From contig NZ_CP041659.1 of assembly GCF_007998985.1 (NCBI RefSeq), positions 1,734,001-1,798,000 of the forward strand: a stretch of DNA of 64,000 nt, read 5' to 3'. The stretch is from Sphingomonas xanthus (GTDB lineage Bacteria > Pseudomonadota > Alphaproteobacteria > Sphingomonadales > Sphingomonadaceae). The number at the start of each line of letters is the position of its first letter. Positions within the stretch are counted from its first letter, which is position 1. The notes under the pieces were generated by a model. That model was given only the letters and a program-made list of their open reading frames with translations. It made no database searches and was not told the DNA's origin. Both the position numbers and the translations under genes were made by a program. This document shows positions 46,983 to 57,269 of this stretch, piece by piece.

Positions 46983-48167
46983 TCAGACGAGCTCTACCGC
47001 AATCGCCGTGGCTTCGCCGCCGCCGATGCAAAGCGAGGCAACGCCCCGACGCTTTCCCTGCGCCTTCAAGGCACCAATCAGCGTCACGAGGATGCGGGTT
47101 CCGCTTGCACCGATGGGATGACCCAGCGCGGTCGCGCCGCCATGAACATTGATCTGGTCGTGCGGAATGCCGAGGTCCTTCATCGCAAACATGGCGACGC
47201 AGGCGAACGCCTCGTTGACTTCCCACAGGTCGACATCAGTCACGGCCCAGCCGGCCTTTTTCAACACTTTTTCGATGGCGCCGGCGGGCGCGATGGTGAA
47301 CTCGCTGGGCTCGCGTGCATGGGCGGCGCTCGCAACGATCCGGGCGACGGGCTTCAACCCCTTGGCCTCGGCGTCCGACTGGCGGGCCAGCACCACGGCG
47401 GCGGCACCGTCACTGATCGACGAGCTGGTCGCGGCGGTAATGGTGCCATCCTTTGCGAAGGCGGGCTTGAGGGATGGGATCTTGTCCGGCCGGCCGCGGC
47501 CCGGGGCTTCGTCGGTGTCGACGACGGTTTCACCGCCGCGGCCCTTGATGGTCACGGGGGCTATCTCCTCGGCAAAGGCGCCGCTGTCGATCGCGGACTT
47601 GGCCCGCGACAGGCTTTCGATCGAATATTCATCCATCGCCTCGCGGGTCAGCTGATATTCGTCCGCGGTGCACTGCGCGAAAGTCCCCATCGCCCGGCCC
47701 GCGTCATAGGCATCTTCCAGCCCGTCGAGGAACATATGGTCATAAGCCATGTCATGGCCGATCCGCGCGCCGGACCGGTGCTTTTTCAGCAGGTAGGGCG
47801 CGTTGGTCATCGACTCCATGCCGCCGGCGACGATCAGGTCGGCGTTTCCGGCCTTCAGCGCCTCTTCGGCCATGATCACCGTCTGCATGCCCGATCCGCA
47901 CACCTTGTTGACCGTGGTTGCCTGGACCGACTTGGGCAGTCCGGCCTTCAGCGCTGCTTGGCGCGCGGGGGCCTGGCCGAGGCCCGCGGGAAGTACGCAG
48001 CCCATGTAGATACGGTCGATGTCCGAGCCATCGATCCCGGCCCGCTCGACTGCCGCCTTGACCGCGGTGGCGCCGAGGTCGGTGGCGCTGGCATCGGACA
48101 GGGCGCCTTGCATCGATCCCATCGGCGTGCGGGCGGCGGATAGGATGACGATCGGGTCGGTGGCCAT
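46983..48167 (-). CDS. Acetyl-CoA C-acyltransferase (thiolase II type)
   Basis: A 394-residue thiolase. The nucleophile is in NKVCGSGMQTVIMAEEAL; the second catalytic set is NVHGGATALGHPIGASG (His) and SLCIGGGEATAIAVE (Cys). The family condenses or cleaves acetoacetyl-CoA or short 3-oxoacyl-CoAs. It is divergent from ivd (187 bases of shared upstream region) at the head of the branched-chain degradation cluster, so the likely role is cleaving acetoacetyl-CoA or 2-methylacetoacetyl-CoA. Confidence 0.9.
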   Translation of the reverse strand: MATDPIVILSAARTPMGSMQGALSDASATDLGATAVKAAVERAGIDGSDIDRIYMGCVLPAGLGQAPARQAALKAGLPKSVQATTVNKVCGSGMQTVIMAEEALKAGNADLIVAGGMESMTNAPYLLKKHRSGARIGHDMAYDHMFLDGLEDAYDAGRAMGTFAQCTADEYQLTREAMDEYSIESLSRAKSAIDSGAFAEEIAPVTIKGRGGETVVDTDEAPGRGRPDKIPSLKPAFAKDGTITAATSSSISDGAAAVVLARQSDAEAKGLKPVARIVASAAHAREPSEFTIAPAGAIEKVLKKAGWAVTDVDLWEVNEAFACVAMFAMKDLGIPHDQINVHGGATALGHPIGASGTRILVTLIGALKAQGKRRGVASLCIGGGEATAIAVELV

Positions 48168-48354
48168 AATGGAAACTCCGTCGAAATGTGCGATTGTTGC
48201 AGGTGCACATAGGCGGTGGAGGCGATGGGTTCAATTCACCCTCGCCGGTTTCCTAGGCGGGCCGAGCCCTCCGGCGGGGCTGACAAGGCTCCATCCTCTC
48301 TGCTAGCGCCGCCCGCGTACAGGAGGTCAAACTCCTGAGAGGAGACTATTGACG

Positions 48355-49515
48355 ATGAGCGATTTGCCCGGCCTCGATTTCGACCTCGGCGAGATGGCCG
48401 AGACCATCCGTGACACGACCCAGCGCTTTGCCGCTGACCGGATCGCGCCGATCGCAGCGCGGATCGACGAAAAGGACGAATTCCCGCAGCAGCTGTGGCC
48501 GGCAATGGGCGAGTTGGGGTTGCACGGCATTACCGTCGAGGAAGAATGGGGCGGGTTGGGGCTCGGCTATCTCGAACATGTAATCGCCCAGGAGGAAGTT
48601 GCCCGGGCCTCGGCCTCGGTCGGCCTCAGCTATGGCGCGCACTCCAACCTTTGCATCAACCAGATCCGGCGCTGGGCGAACGATGAACAGAAGCGCAAGT
48701 ATCTCCCCAAGCTGATCAGCGGCGAACATGTCGGCGCGCTGGCGATGAGCGAAGCGGGCGCGGGAAGCGACGTCGTCGGCATGACGCTGAAGGCAGAAAA
48801 GTCCGGCAATGGCTATCGCCTCAATGGCACCAAATTCTGGATTACCAACGGCGCCTATGCCGACACGCTGGTCGTCTATGCCAAGACCGCGCCCGATGAA
48901 GGTAGCCGCGGCATCACCACCTTCCTCATCGAAAAGGGAATGGAAGGGTTTTCCATCGGCCAGAAGATCGACAAGGTCGGCATGCGGGGTTCGCCGACCT
49001 GCGAACTTGTATTCGACGACTGCTTCGTCCCGGCCGAGAATATCATGGGGCCGGAAAATGGCGGTGTCGGCGTGCTGATGAGCGGTCTCGATTATGAGCG
49101 CACCGTGCTCGCCGGCATCCAGCTTGGAATCATGCAGGCCTGTCTCGACGTGGTCATTCCCTATGTCCGGGAGCGCAAGCAGTTCGGCAAGCCGATCGGC
49201 GCTTTCCAGCTGATCCAAGCGAAGGTCGCCGACATGTATGTCGCGCTCAACAGTGCGCGCGCATATGTTTACCAGGTCGCAAAGAATTGCGACGCCGGCA
49301 GAACCACGCGGTTCGATGCGGCGGGGGCAATCCTGCTGGCGTCCGAAAGCGCGTTCAAGGTTGCCGGCGAGGCGGTTCAGGCGCTGGGCGGCGCGGGCTA
49401 CACCAAGGACTGGCCAGTGGAACGCTATATGCGCGACGCCAAGCTGCTGGATATCGGCGCAGGCACCAACGAAATCCGCCGGATGCTGATCGGACGCGAG
49501 CTAATCGGAGCATAG
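48355..49515 (+). CDS. ivd: Isovaleryl-CoA dehydrogenase
   Basis: A 386-residue flavin acyl-CoA dehydrogenase, first oxidative step of leucine degradation after the keto-acid dehydrogenase. The catalytic Glu in [11 protein letters not shown] is in the IVD position, distinct from the usual C-terminal one of other acyl-CoA dehydrogenases. Other signatures: [25 protein letters not shown] and [32 protein letters not shown]. Starts are TTG 48349 or ATG 48355; GAGAGGAG upstream fits either. The electron acceptor is ETF, encoded elsewhere. Confidence 0.93.
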   Translation: MSDLPGLDFDLGEMAETIRDTTQRFAADRIAPIAARIDEKDEFPQQLWPAMGELGLHGITVEEEWGGLGLGYLEHVIAQEEVARASASVGLSYGAHSNLCINQIRRWANDEQKRKYLPKLISGEHVGALAMSEAGAGSDVVGMTLKAEKSGNGYRLNGTKFWITNGAYADTLVVYAKTAPDEGSRGITTFLIEKGMEGFSIGQKIDKVGMRGSPTCELVFDDCFVPAENIMGPENGGVGVLMSGLDYERTVLAGIQLGIMQACLDVVIPYVRERKQFGKPIGAFQLIQAKVADMYVALNSARAYVYQVAKNCDAGRTTRFDAAGAILLASESAFKVAGEAVQALGGAGYTKDWPVERYMRDAKLLDIGAGTNEIRRMLIGRELIGA

Positions 49516-49566
49516 CCAGAACGTTTAATCTGCGTTAAACGGCTTTCCCAGCAGGGGAGAGTCGCG

Positions 49567-50412
49567 ATGCAAAAGGTCGTGGTCTTGCTGGCACTTGCCA
49601 GCCTGTCGGCGTGCGGAACCGAACAAACTAACCAGTCGCGCGAAGCGGCGGAGGCGATGCCAGCATCGCTGGTGTTCGACGGCGCGGATTACAAGGACCA
49701 GGCGGCCAAGCTGGCACATGGCAAGAGGCTTGCCGAGGTACTTCACTGCAATAGTTGTCACGGCGACAATTTACAGGGCACCAATGTCACCGCCGACGAT
49801 CCGGAATATGGCGACATGAATGCGCCGAACCTGACCCTTGTCCACGCCAATTACAGCGACGCGGATTTCGAAAGATTGCTGCGCAAGGGCATGCCCAAGG
49901 ACGGACGCGACCTGTGGTTCATGCCGTCCGAAAGCTATCAGTTCCTTGGCGATGCCGACATGGCAGCGCTGATCAGCTACGTGCGTTCGTTCAAGCCTGA
50001 GGGCAAGCAGCTGCCGCCGATCCGAAAGGGCAAGGGCTTCCTTGCGGAGGTTGAAGCCGGCGCAATCCAGAACGCGGCGCTCCAGACCAAGCGATATGCG
50101 GCCGAGGCTCCTGAAGACCTGGGCCCGGCCCACGCGCGGGGCCGCGACATCGTGCGGATGGCCTGCACCGGTTGTCATAACAGCAAGCTCCAGGGCTATG
50201 AGGGCTTCACGCCCAACCTCGACGTCGCTGCGGCCTACACGCCGGCGGAACTGGAGACATTGCTGACGACCGGTGAGGGCAAGTCGAAGCCCGATCTGGG
50301 CCTGATGAAAGTCATTGTTCTGGAATCGCTGTCGAAAATGACGCCCGCGGAACGGCAGGCGGTGATCGGTTACATCAAGGCCCGCGCGGACCGTCCGCAG
50401 CAGCCTCAATAG
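49567..50412 (+). CDS. Diheme c-type cytochrome lipoprotein
   Basis: A 281-residue periplasmic lipoprotein (lipobox LSAC, Cys16). There are two heme c attachment sites: CNSCH and CTGCH. Two cytochrome c folds are seen, about 45-145 and 185-275 (GKRLAEVLHCNSCHGDNLQG; RDIVRMACTGCHNSKLQG). It lies between ivd and mccB on the same strand, an unexpected position in a leucine degradation cluster. The partner is unknown; diheme proteins of this type often accept electrons from periplasmic dehydrogenases. Confidence 0.87.
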   Translation: MQKVVVLLALASLSACGTEQTNQSREAAEAMPASLVFDGADYKDQAAKLAHGKRLAEVLHCNSCHGDNLQGTNVTADDPEYGDMNAPNLTLVHANYSDADFERLLRKGMPKDGRDLWFMPSESYQFLGDADMAALISYVRSFKPEGKQLPPIRKGKGFLAEVEAGAIQNAALQTKRYAAEAPEDLGPAHARGRDIVRMACTGCHNSKLQGYEGFTPNLDVAAAYTPAELETLLTTGEGKSKPDLGLMKVIVLESLSKMTPAERQAVIGYIKARADRPQQPQ

Positions 50413-50451
50413 CCTAGGCAAGCGCCGCCGCACTCGCTAGGCGTTTCGGCC

Positions 50452-52053
50452 ATGAGTGCACCGCGGCTGGAAAGCAAAATCGACCTTAACAGCGACGAGG
50501 CCAAGGCCCGCGCGTCGCACAATCGTGGTTTGGCTGACAGGCTGCGCGCCGATGTGGCGGCGGCGGCGCTGGGCGGCACCGAAAAATCGCGCGATCGGCA
50601 TGTCGCGCGCGGGAAGCTGCTTCCCCGCGACCGGGTCGAGCGGCTGCTCGATCCCGGCTCACCCTTTCTCGAAATCGGCCAGCTTGCGGCGTGCGATCTT
50701 TATGATGGCGAAGTGCCTGGCGCGGGGATGATCGCGGGCATCGGCCGCGTTTCCGGCAAGCAGGTCATGATCGTCTGCAACGACGCGACGGTAAAGGGCG
50801 GCACTTATTATCCGATGACGGTCAAGAAGCACCTCCGGGCGCAGGAAATCGCCCGCGAGAACCACTTGCCGTGCATCTATCTGGTCGACAGCGGCGGCGC
50901 CAACCTACCGCACCAGGCTGATGTTTTTCCCGACCGCGACCATTTCGGGCGGATTTTCTTCAACCAGGCGCAGATGTCGTCGCTTGGCATTCCGCAGATC
51001 GCCTGCGTCATGGGCAGCTGCACTGCGGGCGGAGCCTATGTCCCGGCGATGAGCGACGAAAGCGTGATCGTTCGCGAACAGGGCACCATCTTCCTCGCTG
51101 GTCCGCCGTTGGTGAAGGCCGCAACTGGCGAGGAGATCAGCGCCGAGGAATTGGGCGGCGGGGACCTTCACGCGCGCAAGTCGGGCGTGGTCGACCACCT
51201 TGCCGAAAATGACGAACATGCGTTGACGATCGTGCGCGACATCGTCAGCCACCTCGGCGGAAAAACCGGCGCGACCATCGAGACCCGCGAACCGCGCCCG
51301 CCGCTTTTTGACCCGCAAGAACTCTACGCGATTATCCCCGAGGATGTCCGCGCTCCCTATGATGTGCACGAGGTGATCGCCCGCATCGTCGACGGCAGCG
51401 AATTCCACGAGTTCAAGGCGCTCTACGGCCCGTCGCTGGTGTGCGGCTTCGCCCATATCTGGGGAATGCCGGTCGCTATCCTGGCCAATAATGGCGTGCT
51501 GTTCAGCGAAAGCGCGGTGAAGGGCGCCCACTTCATCGAACTCGCCTGCCAGCGGCGCATCCCCTTGCTGTTCCTCCAGAATATTTCCGGTTTCATGGTC
51601 GGCGGAAAATATGAGGCGGAGGGCATTGCCAAGCACGGAGCCAAACTGGTCACCGCCGTTGCCACTGCCACCGTGCCCAAGGTTACTATCCTGATCGGCG
51701 GCAGCTTCGGCGCGGGCAATTATGGCATGTGCGGCCGCGCTTACTCGCCCCGCTTCCTGTTTACCTGGCCCAACAGCCGGATCAGCGTGATGGGTGGCGA
51801 ACAGGCCGCCAGCGTGCTTGCGACGGTCCACCGCGACGCCGACAAGTGGAGCGCGGACGAGGCCGAGGCCTTCAAGCAGCCGATCCGCGAAGATTATGAA
51901 GCGCAGGGCAATCCCTGGCATGCCACCGCGCGGCTGTGGGACGACGGGATCATCGATCCGGTGCAGACCCGCGACGTGCTGGGGCTGGCGTACTCAGCTT
52001 GCCTAAACGCGCCGATCCCCGAGCGGCCGCAGTTCGGCGTGTTCAGGATGTGA
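50452..52053 (+). CDS. mccB: 3-methylcrotonyl-CoA carboxylase beta subunit (carboxyltransferase)
   Basis: A 533-residue acyl-CoA carboxyltransferase. [17 protein letters not shown] motif ([25 protein letters not shown]), [39 protein letters not shown] loop ([18 protein letters not shown]), and C-terminal [20 protein letters not shown] distinguish MccB from propionyl-CoA carboxylase. It is followed by YciI-like, bioB and mccA on one transcript with overlapping ends. Confidence 0.93.
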   Translation: MSAPRLESKIDLNSDEAKARASHNRGLADRLRADVAAAALGGTEKSRDRHVARGKLLPRDRVERLLDPGSPFLEIGQLAACDLYDGEVPGAGMIAGIGRVSGKQVMIVCNDATVKGGTYYPMTVKKHLRAQEIARENHLPCIYLVDSGGANLPHQADVFPDRDHFGRIFFNQAQMSSLGIPQIACVMGSCTAGGAYVPAMSDESVIVREQGTIFLAGPPLVKAATGEEISAEELGGGDLHARKSGVVDHLAENDEHALTIVRDIVSHLGGKTGATIETREPRPPLFDPQELYAIIPEDVRAPYDVHEVIARIVDGSEFHEFKALYGPSLVCGFAHIWGMPVAILANNGVLFSESAVKGAHFIELACQRRIPLLFLQNISGFMVGGKYEAEGIAKHGAKLVTAVATATVPKVTILIGGSFGAGNYGMCGRAYSPRFLFTWPNSRISVMGGEQAASVLATVHRDADKWSADEAEAFKQPIREDYEAQGNPWHATARLWDDGIIDPVQTRDVLGLAYSACLNAPIPERPQFGVFRM

Positions 52054-52469
52054 TGGAGAACAGAGTGCGCTTGATATTCGCATTGTCATGCCTTGTGGCT
52101 GCGGGCGTCGCGGTTGCCCAGCCGACCGCCGCCCAGGACCGCCCGGCCGCGCAACGGCCGGTCCATCTTGTCGTTCTAACCAAGGCGGGACCGAATTTCG
52201 CCAAGTTGGGGGACATGCGGTCCCAGGCACTGGCGCACCGCGACATTTACCTCGACCTCACCGCCAAGGGGGAAGTCATCGTCAGCGGGCCTTTCGTCGG
52301 CGAGCCGGTGCTTGGGCTTACCGTCTTCCGGCAGGGCGTCGACGAGGCCGCGATCCGCGCACGCTTGACCAACGACGCCATCATCCAGGCCGGCGTGCTT
52401 GAGATCGAATTCCGGCAATGGTCGATCCAGATGGGCGGCCTTCCATCGCCGGAGGGACCGACGGAATGA
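52053..52469 (+). CDS. Exported YciI-like domain protein
   Basis: A 138-residue protein with a signal peptide ([17 protein letters not shown], then Pro/Ala-rich) and a YciI-type ferredoxin-like fold ([36 protein letters not shown]). YciI proteins are normally cytoplasmic; export is unusual. The ATG overlaps the mccB stop (TGATG) and its stop overlaps the bioB start (ATGA), so it is embedded in the operon. The role is unknown. Confidence 0.8.
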   Translation: MENRVRLIFALSCLVAAGVAVAQPTAAQDRPAAQRPVHLVVLTKAGPNFAKLGDMRSQALAHRDIYLDLTAKGEVIVSGPFVGEPVLGLTVFRQGVDEAAIRARLTNDAIIQAGVLEIEFRQWSIQMGGLPSPEGPTE

Positions 52470-53452
52470 CCCGCACCGACTGGACCCGCGCCGAAATCGC
52501 GGACCTCTTTGACTTGCCGTTCACCGAGCTGCTGTTCCGCGCGGCCGAGGTACACCGGGCGCATCATGCCGCGGGAGAGGTGCAGCTATGTACCCTGCTA
52601 TCGATCAAGACCGGCGGCTGCCCGGAGGATTGCGGCTATTGCAGCCAATCGGCGCATGCAAAGTCGGGGCTCAAGGCCGAGAAGTTGATGGACGTCGAGG
52701 CCGTGCTGGCCGCGGCGGCGGAGGCTAGGGCGCATGGATCTCGGCGTTTCTGCATGGGCGCGGCGTGGCGCGAGCCCAAGGACCGCGACATGGCCAAAGT
52801 CTGTGCCATGGTCGCGGGGGTGAAGGCGATGGGGCTGGAAACCTGTATGACGCTGGGCATGCTGACGGCCACGCAGGCGCGCCAGCTCAAGGAAGCTGGC
52901 CTCGACTATTACAACCATAATATCGACACCTCACCCGAACATTATGGCGAGATCATCTCGACCCGAACCTTCCAGGAGCGGCTCGACACGCTGGATGAAG
53001 TTCGCGAAGCTGGCATCAGCGTCTGCTGCGGCGGGATCGTCGGTATGGGCGAAGCCCGCGCCGACCGGGTTGGCTTCATCCACGCGCTCGCGACGCTGCC
53101 GCGTCACCCGGAAAGCGTGCCCGTCAATGCGCTGGTGCCGGTCAAGGGCACGGTGCTGGGCGATATGTTTGCCGGCGAAAAGATGATCGACGATATCGAG
53201 TTCGTTCGCACCGTTGCCGTCGCGCGGATCACCATGCCGCGATCGATGGTGCGCCTGTCGGCGGGACGCGAGAGCATGAGCGAGGCGGCGCAGGCGCTAT
53301 GCTTCCTTGCCGGCGCCAACAGCATCTTTACCGGCGACAAGTTGCTGACCACTGCCAATGCCGGCGACAGCGCTGACGCGGCGATGCTGGCCAAGCTGGG
53401 GTTGAAGCCGATGGAAAACGCCGAACCAATGCGAGCGATGGAGAAGGCCTGA
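52466..53452 (+). CDS. bioB: Biotin synthase
   Basis: A 328-residue radical SAM enzyme that inserts sulfur into dethiobiotin. The SAM cluster motif is CPEDCGYC (Cys52, Cys56, Cys59). Other signatures: [45 protein letters not shown] and the C-terminal [11 protein letters not shown]. It lies between the genes for both subunits of a biotin-dependent carboxylase, which suggests coupling of cofactor supply to demand. The start overlaps the YciI-like stop by four bases. Confidence 0.95.
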   Translation: MTRTDWTRAEIADLFDLPFTELLFRAAEVHRAHHAAGEVQLCTLLSIKTGGCPEDCGYCSQSAHAKSGLKAEKLMDVEAVLAAAAEARAHGSRRFCMGAAWREPKDRDMAKVCAMVAGVKAMGLETCMTLGMLTATQARQLKEAGLDYYNHNIDTSPEHYGEIISTRTFQERLDTLDEVREAGISVCCGGIVGMGEARADRVGFIHALATLPRHPESVPVNALVPVKGTVLGDMFAGEKMIDDIEFVRTVAVARITMPRSMVRLSAGRESMSEAAQALCFLAGANSIFTGDKLLTTANAGDSADAAMLAKLGLKPMENAEPMRAMEKA

Positions 53453-55321
53453 GTGATCAAGTCGCTGCTCATCGCCAATCGCGGGGAAATCGCCTGCCGC
53501 ATCATCCGCACCGCGCGAATGATGGGTATTCGCACCATCGCCGTCTATTCGGACTCCGACACTAAGTCGCTGCACGTCCGCATGGCCGACGAGGCGGTCC
53601 ATATCGGCCCGTCGCCGGCGCGCGAAAGCTACCTTGTCGGCGACAAGATCATCGCCGCGGCGAAGGACGCGGGGGCGGAGGCGATCCACCCGGGTTATGG
53701 CTTCCTCAGCGAAAATGCCGACTTCGCTCAAGACGTGATCGGTGCCGGGCTGGTCTGGGTCGGACCCAAACCGGACTCGATCCGCGCGATGGGCCTCAAG
53801 GACGCCGCCAAGACATTGATGGCCGAAGCCGGGGTCCCGGTGACGCCCGGCTATATGGGAGACAACCAGGATCCGGCTTTCCTTGCCGAGCAAGCGGCAG
53901 ACATCGGCTATCCAGTGCTTATCAAGGCGGTCGCGGGCGGCGGCGGTAAGGGGATGCGCAAGGTCGACCGGGCGGAGGATTTCCTCGACGCGTTGGAAAG
54001 CTGCCAGCGCGAGGCGGCGTCGAGCTTCGGCAACGATGTCGTGCTGATCGAGAAATACATCCTCTCGCCGCGCCATATCGAGGTGCAGGTATTCGGCGAC
54101 AGCCATGGCAATGTCGTCCACCTGTTCGAACGAGACTGTTCGCTGCAGCGCCGCCACCAAAAGGTGATCGAGGAAGCGCCCGCGCCGGGCATGGACGATG
54201 CCACCCGCGAAGCCGTGTGCAGTGCCGCGGTCCGCGCCGCGCAGGCGGTCGATTACGAGGGCGCCGGCACGATCGAATTCATCGCCGACGCTTCGGAGGG
54301 TCTTCGCGCCGACCGCATCTGGTTCATGGAAATGAACACGCGGCTTCAGGTCGAGCATCCGGTAACCGAGGAGATCACCGGTCAGGACCTAGTCGAATGG
54401 CAGCTGCGGGTCGCCAGTGGGGAGCCGCTGCCGCTTTCGCAGGACGATCTGTCGATTGATGGCTGGGCGATCGAGGCGCGGCTCTATGCCGAGGATCCCG
54501 CCAAGGGATTCATGCCAAGCGTCGGGCGGCTCGACCATTTCGACCTCGGCGAAGAAGGGCGGATCGAGACCGGCGTAGAAGAGGGCGATGCCATCTCCCC
54601 ATTTTACGATCCGATGATCGCCAAGCTGGTTGCGCGCGGCGATGACCGGGGAGAGGCAATCGGGGCGTTGGCGGCAATCCTCGATGAAGTTGAGGTCTGG
54701 CCGGTCAGGACCAATGCCGGCTTCCTGTTCAACGCGCTGCTCGACGAGGATTTCGGCCGTGGTCATGTCGATACGGGCTTCATCGAGCGCAAGATCGATA
54801 CTCTCGTCCCACCGGTCGAGCCGGACGATACCCTGTGGCGCGGCGCTGCAGCCGTTGCCAGCGCGGAAGAGGATGAAGAGGCGACCGGGCTTGCCGGCTT
54901 TCGGCTAAACGCGCCGATGCGCAGTGGAGCTGTGCTGGGGCTGGGCGGGAGCTTTCGCCATGTCCCGCTGGACGATGGCGAGCCGGTAGCGGCAGTGTCG
55001 GGTTTTCGCCACGATGAGCGCGTCGTCATTTTCTACGAGGGCCAGGCGCATGAGTTCGACCGCGCCGCGCGGGGCACCGTTGGCCATGGCGCCCATGACG
55101 GGGAAATTCTCGCGCCGATGCCCGGCAAGGTCACCAGTGTCGAAGTGTCGCAGGGTGACAAGGTTGCGAAGGGGCAACGGTTGCTGACGTTAGAAGCCAT
55201 GAAAATGGAACATGGGCTGACCGCCCCCTTCGATGGAATCGTGGCCGAATTAAACGCCACCGCCGGCGCGCAAGTCGTGGTCGAGGCGGTGCTCGCGGTG
55301 ATTGAAAAGGAACAGGCATGA
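53453..55321 (+). CDS. mccA: 3-methylcrotonyl-CoA carboxylase alpha subunit (biotin carboxylase/BCCP)
   Basis: A 622-residue two-part protein. The biotin carboxylase domain (about 1-445) has the ANRGEIACRI start, GYGFLSENADFA, the ATP-grasp loop AGGGGKGMRKV and EMNTRLQVEHPVTE. The C-terminal biotinyl domain has the biotin-Lys motif EAMKMEH. Its carboxylation of methylcrotonyl-CoA is completed by MccB. The start is GTG at 53453, next to the bioB stop. Confidence 0.95.
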   Translation: MIKSLLIANRGEIACRIIRTARMMGIRTIAVYSDSDTKSLHVRMADEAVHIGPSPARESYLVGDKIIAAAKDAGAEAIHPGYGFLSENADFAQDVIGAGLVWVGPKPDSIRAMGLKDAAKTLMAEAGVPVTPGYMGDNQDPAFLAEQAADIGYPVLIKAVAGGGGKGMRKVDRAEDFLDALESCQREAASSFGNDVVLIEKYILSPRHIEVQVFGDSHGNVVHLFERDCSLQRRHQKVIEEAPAPGMDDATREAVCSAAVRAAQAVDYEGAGTIEFIADASEGLRADRIWFMEMNTRLQVEHPVTEEITGQDLVEWQLRVASGEPLPLSQDDLSIDGWAIEARLYAEDPAKGFMPSVGRLDHFDLGEEGRIETGVEEGDAISPFYDPMIAKLVARGDDRGEAIGALAAILDEVEVWPVRTNAGFLFNALLDEDFGRGHVDTGFIERKIDTLVPPVEPDDTLWRGAAAVASAEEDEEATGLAGFRLNAPMRSGAVLGLGGSFRHVPLDDGEPVAAVSGFRHDERVVIFYEGQAHEFDRAARGTVGHGAHDGEILAPMPGKVTSVEVSQGDKVAKGQRLLTLEAMKMEHGLTAPFDGIVAELNATAGAQVVVEAVLAVIEKEQA

Positions 55322-56097
55322 AGATCGACGGAACGGCAGCAGTGGTAACCGGCGGCGCTTCGGGACTGGGCGAGGCGACCGCGCGGGCGCTCGCGGCGAA
55401 GGGCGCGAAGGTCGCCATCTTCGACCGTGACGTGGAACGCGGGGAAAAGGTCGCGCGCGAGATCGGCGGCATTTTCTGCGAAGTCGACGTGACCAGCGAC
55501 GAGAAGGTCGCGGCCGCGTTCGACAAGGCCCGCGAAGCCCATGGGCAGGAGCGAATCCTGGTCAATTGCGCAGGGGTTGCCAACGCGGTGAAGACCGTCG
55601 GCCGCGACAAGGAGACCAAGGAGCCTAAGCGCTACCCGTTGCACCAGTTCGAACTGGCGATCGCGATCAACCTGGTCGGGACATTCCGCTGCATCGCCAA
55701 CTCTGCCTATGGCATGGTAAGCGCCGACCCGCTGGACGATGGCGAGCGCGGCGTGATCATCAATACTGCGAGCGTCGCAGCGCAAGACGGACAGATCGGC
55801 CAGGCGGCCTATTCTGCCTCGAAGGGCGGGGTGCTGGGGATGGCCCTGCCGATCGCGCGTGACCTGATGAACGACGGGGTGCGCGTAAACACCATCCTTC
55901 CGGGCGTGTTCAAGACGCCGATGGTGGCGATGATGCCGCCCAACGTCCAGGACGCACTGGGTGCGCAGGTGCCATTCCCGAAGCGCTTGGGCCAGGCCGA
56001 AGAATATGCCCGGCTCGCCTGCTTCATCGTCGAGAATGTCTATCTGAACGCGGAAGCAATCCGGTTGGACGGCGGGATCCGGATGGCGCCGCGTTGA
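55318..56097 (+). CDS. Short-chain dehydrogenase, 3-hydroxyacyl-CoA dehydrogenase type 2-like
   Basis: A 259-residue SDR protein resembling HSD17B10, which oxidises 2-methyl-3-hydroxybutyryl-CoA in isoleucine degradation. It has TGGASGLGEATA (11-22, NAD loop), VNCAGVANAVKT, catalytic Ser in NTASVAAQDGQIGQ and YSASK. The ATG overlaps the mccA stop (ATGA). Confidence 0.88.
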   Translation: MKIDGTAAVVTGGASGLGEATARALAAKGAKVAIFDRDVERGEKVAREIGGIFCEVDVTSDEKVAAAFDKAREAHGQERILVNCAGVANAVKTVGRDKETKEPKRYPLHQFELAIAINLVGTFRCIANSAYGMVSADPLDDGERGVIINTASVAAQDGQIGQAAYSASKGGVLGMALPIARDLMNDGVRVNTILPGVFKTPMVAMMPPNVQDALGAQVPFPKRLGQAEEYARLACFIVENVYLNAEAIRLDGGIRMAPR

Positions 56098-56921
56098 TGC
56101 GTGAACTGGGGTTGCTCGATGCCTTGAACGTCGCTGCTCGCGAAGCAGGGGCAGAGATATTGAAGCTGGTCAAAGCCGGATTCGAGGTCGAGACCAAGGG
56201 CGACCAATCTCCTGTCACCGTCTGCGACAGGGCGGCGGAGCGCGTCATCCTCGAGGCGCTCGCCGCCGCCGCGCCCGGCGTTCCGGTGATCGCCGAGGAG
56301 GAAGTCGCGGCTGGCCGGATCCCGGCGCATGGCGACACCTATTTCCTCGTTGATCCGCTTGACGGCACGAAGGAATTCGTCCGCGGCGGCGACGATTATA
56401 CCGTCAACATCGGCCTCATTGCCGAGGGCGTGCCGCGTCTTGGGGTGGTTTATCAGCCGGCGACCGACACGCTGTGGAGCGGCCTCGCCGGCGAGGGCGC
56501 CTTCGTCGAACGCGGCGGCGAGCGTCGCGCCATCGCGTGCCGCCCGCTCGGCGAGGTCCGCGCCGCAGTTGCCTCCAAGTCCCACCTCACCCAAGCGACA
56601 GTTGACTATCTCGCCGAAGTGATCGGCCTTTGCGAGCATGTGTCGGTCGGGTCGTCGTTGAAATTCTGCATCGTCGCCGAGGGCAAGGCAGACATTTATC
56701 CCCGCCTGTCGCCGACCAGCGAGTGGGACACCGCCGCCGGCCATGCCGTGCTGCTGGCCGCGGGCGGGCGGGTCGACGGGCTCGACGGATCGCCGCTTGC
56801 CTATGGCAAGCCCGCCTTCCTCAACCTCGGCTTTTGCGCCACCGCGGGATGGCAGGCGCCGCCGATCGCGCCGTTCATGGAGCCGTTCGGCGGCGGCGGT
56901 GACCTTCCCCAAGGCGTCTAA
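56097..56921 (+). CDS. cysQ: 3'(2'),5'-bisphosphate nucleotidase CysQ
   Basis: A 274-residue inositol-monophosphatase-fold enzyme that hydrolyses PAP to AMP after sulfate assimilation. The metal motif is VDPLDGTKEFVRGGDDYTVNIGL, with EEEV upstream and SPTSEWDTAAGHAVLLAAGG downstream. The start overlaps the SDR stop by one base (TGATG). Its place in this operon shows no obvious pathway logic. Confidence 0.9.
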   Translation: MRELGLLDALNVAAREAGAEILKLVKAGFEVETKGDQSPVTVCDRAAERVILEALAAAAPGVPVIAEEEVAAGRIPAHGDTYFLVDPLDGTKEFVRGGDDYTVNIGLIAEGVPRLGVVYQPATDTLWSGLAGEGAFVERGGERRAIACRPLGEVRAAVASKSHLTQATVDYLAEVIGLCEHVSVGSSLKFCIVAEGKADIYPRLSPTSEWDTAAGHAVLLAAGGRVDGLDGSPLAYGKPAFLNLGFCATAGWQAPPIAPFMEPFGGGGDLPQGV

Positions 56922-57117
56922 GCTTCAGGAGGGAGCGCCCGGCAGCCAGTCGTGCGAGCTGTCGGGTGCGCTTATCACTTCCGGATCATGGGCAAAGCCG
57001 ACATCGCGAAGCCAGTCGATCTAGCCCCGGGCGGCCGTGATCCGCGGGCGAGTGAAGCGATGCGCCGCTACTTCAAGGAAGTGGGCAAGGAGGCCTCAAT
57101 CTGCAGTCCTTTGGACA

Positions 57118-57193
57118 TGGTGGGCGCTGACGGGCTCGAACCGCCGACCCTCTCGGTGTAAACGAGATGCTCTACCAACTGAGCTAAGCGCCC
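57118..57193 (-). tRNA. tRNA-Val (anticodon TAC)
   Basis: A full cloverleaf on the minus strand: acceptor GGGCGCT/AGCGCCC, D arm GCTC-AGTTGGTA-GAGC, anticodon arm TCTCG-TTTACAC-CGAGA (anticodon TAC, reads GTA), T arm GGCGG-TTCGAGC-CCGTC, discriminator A, and an encoded CCA at 57118-57120. Confidence 0.97.
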
Positions 57194-57269
57194 GCGCGAT
57201 GCGGTGAGGGGCCGATGCCACGTGCATGGCCCGACAGCAAGCCCCGAAGGCGCAGGGCCCCCGCCGACC

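Noticed and set aside
56952..57161. Plus-strand open frame ending GADGLEPPTLSV
   Set aside because: The ending is the antisense translation of a tRNA-Val gene, a well-known annotation artefact.
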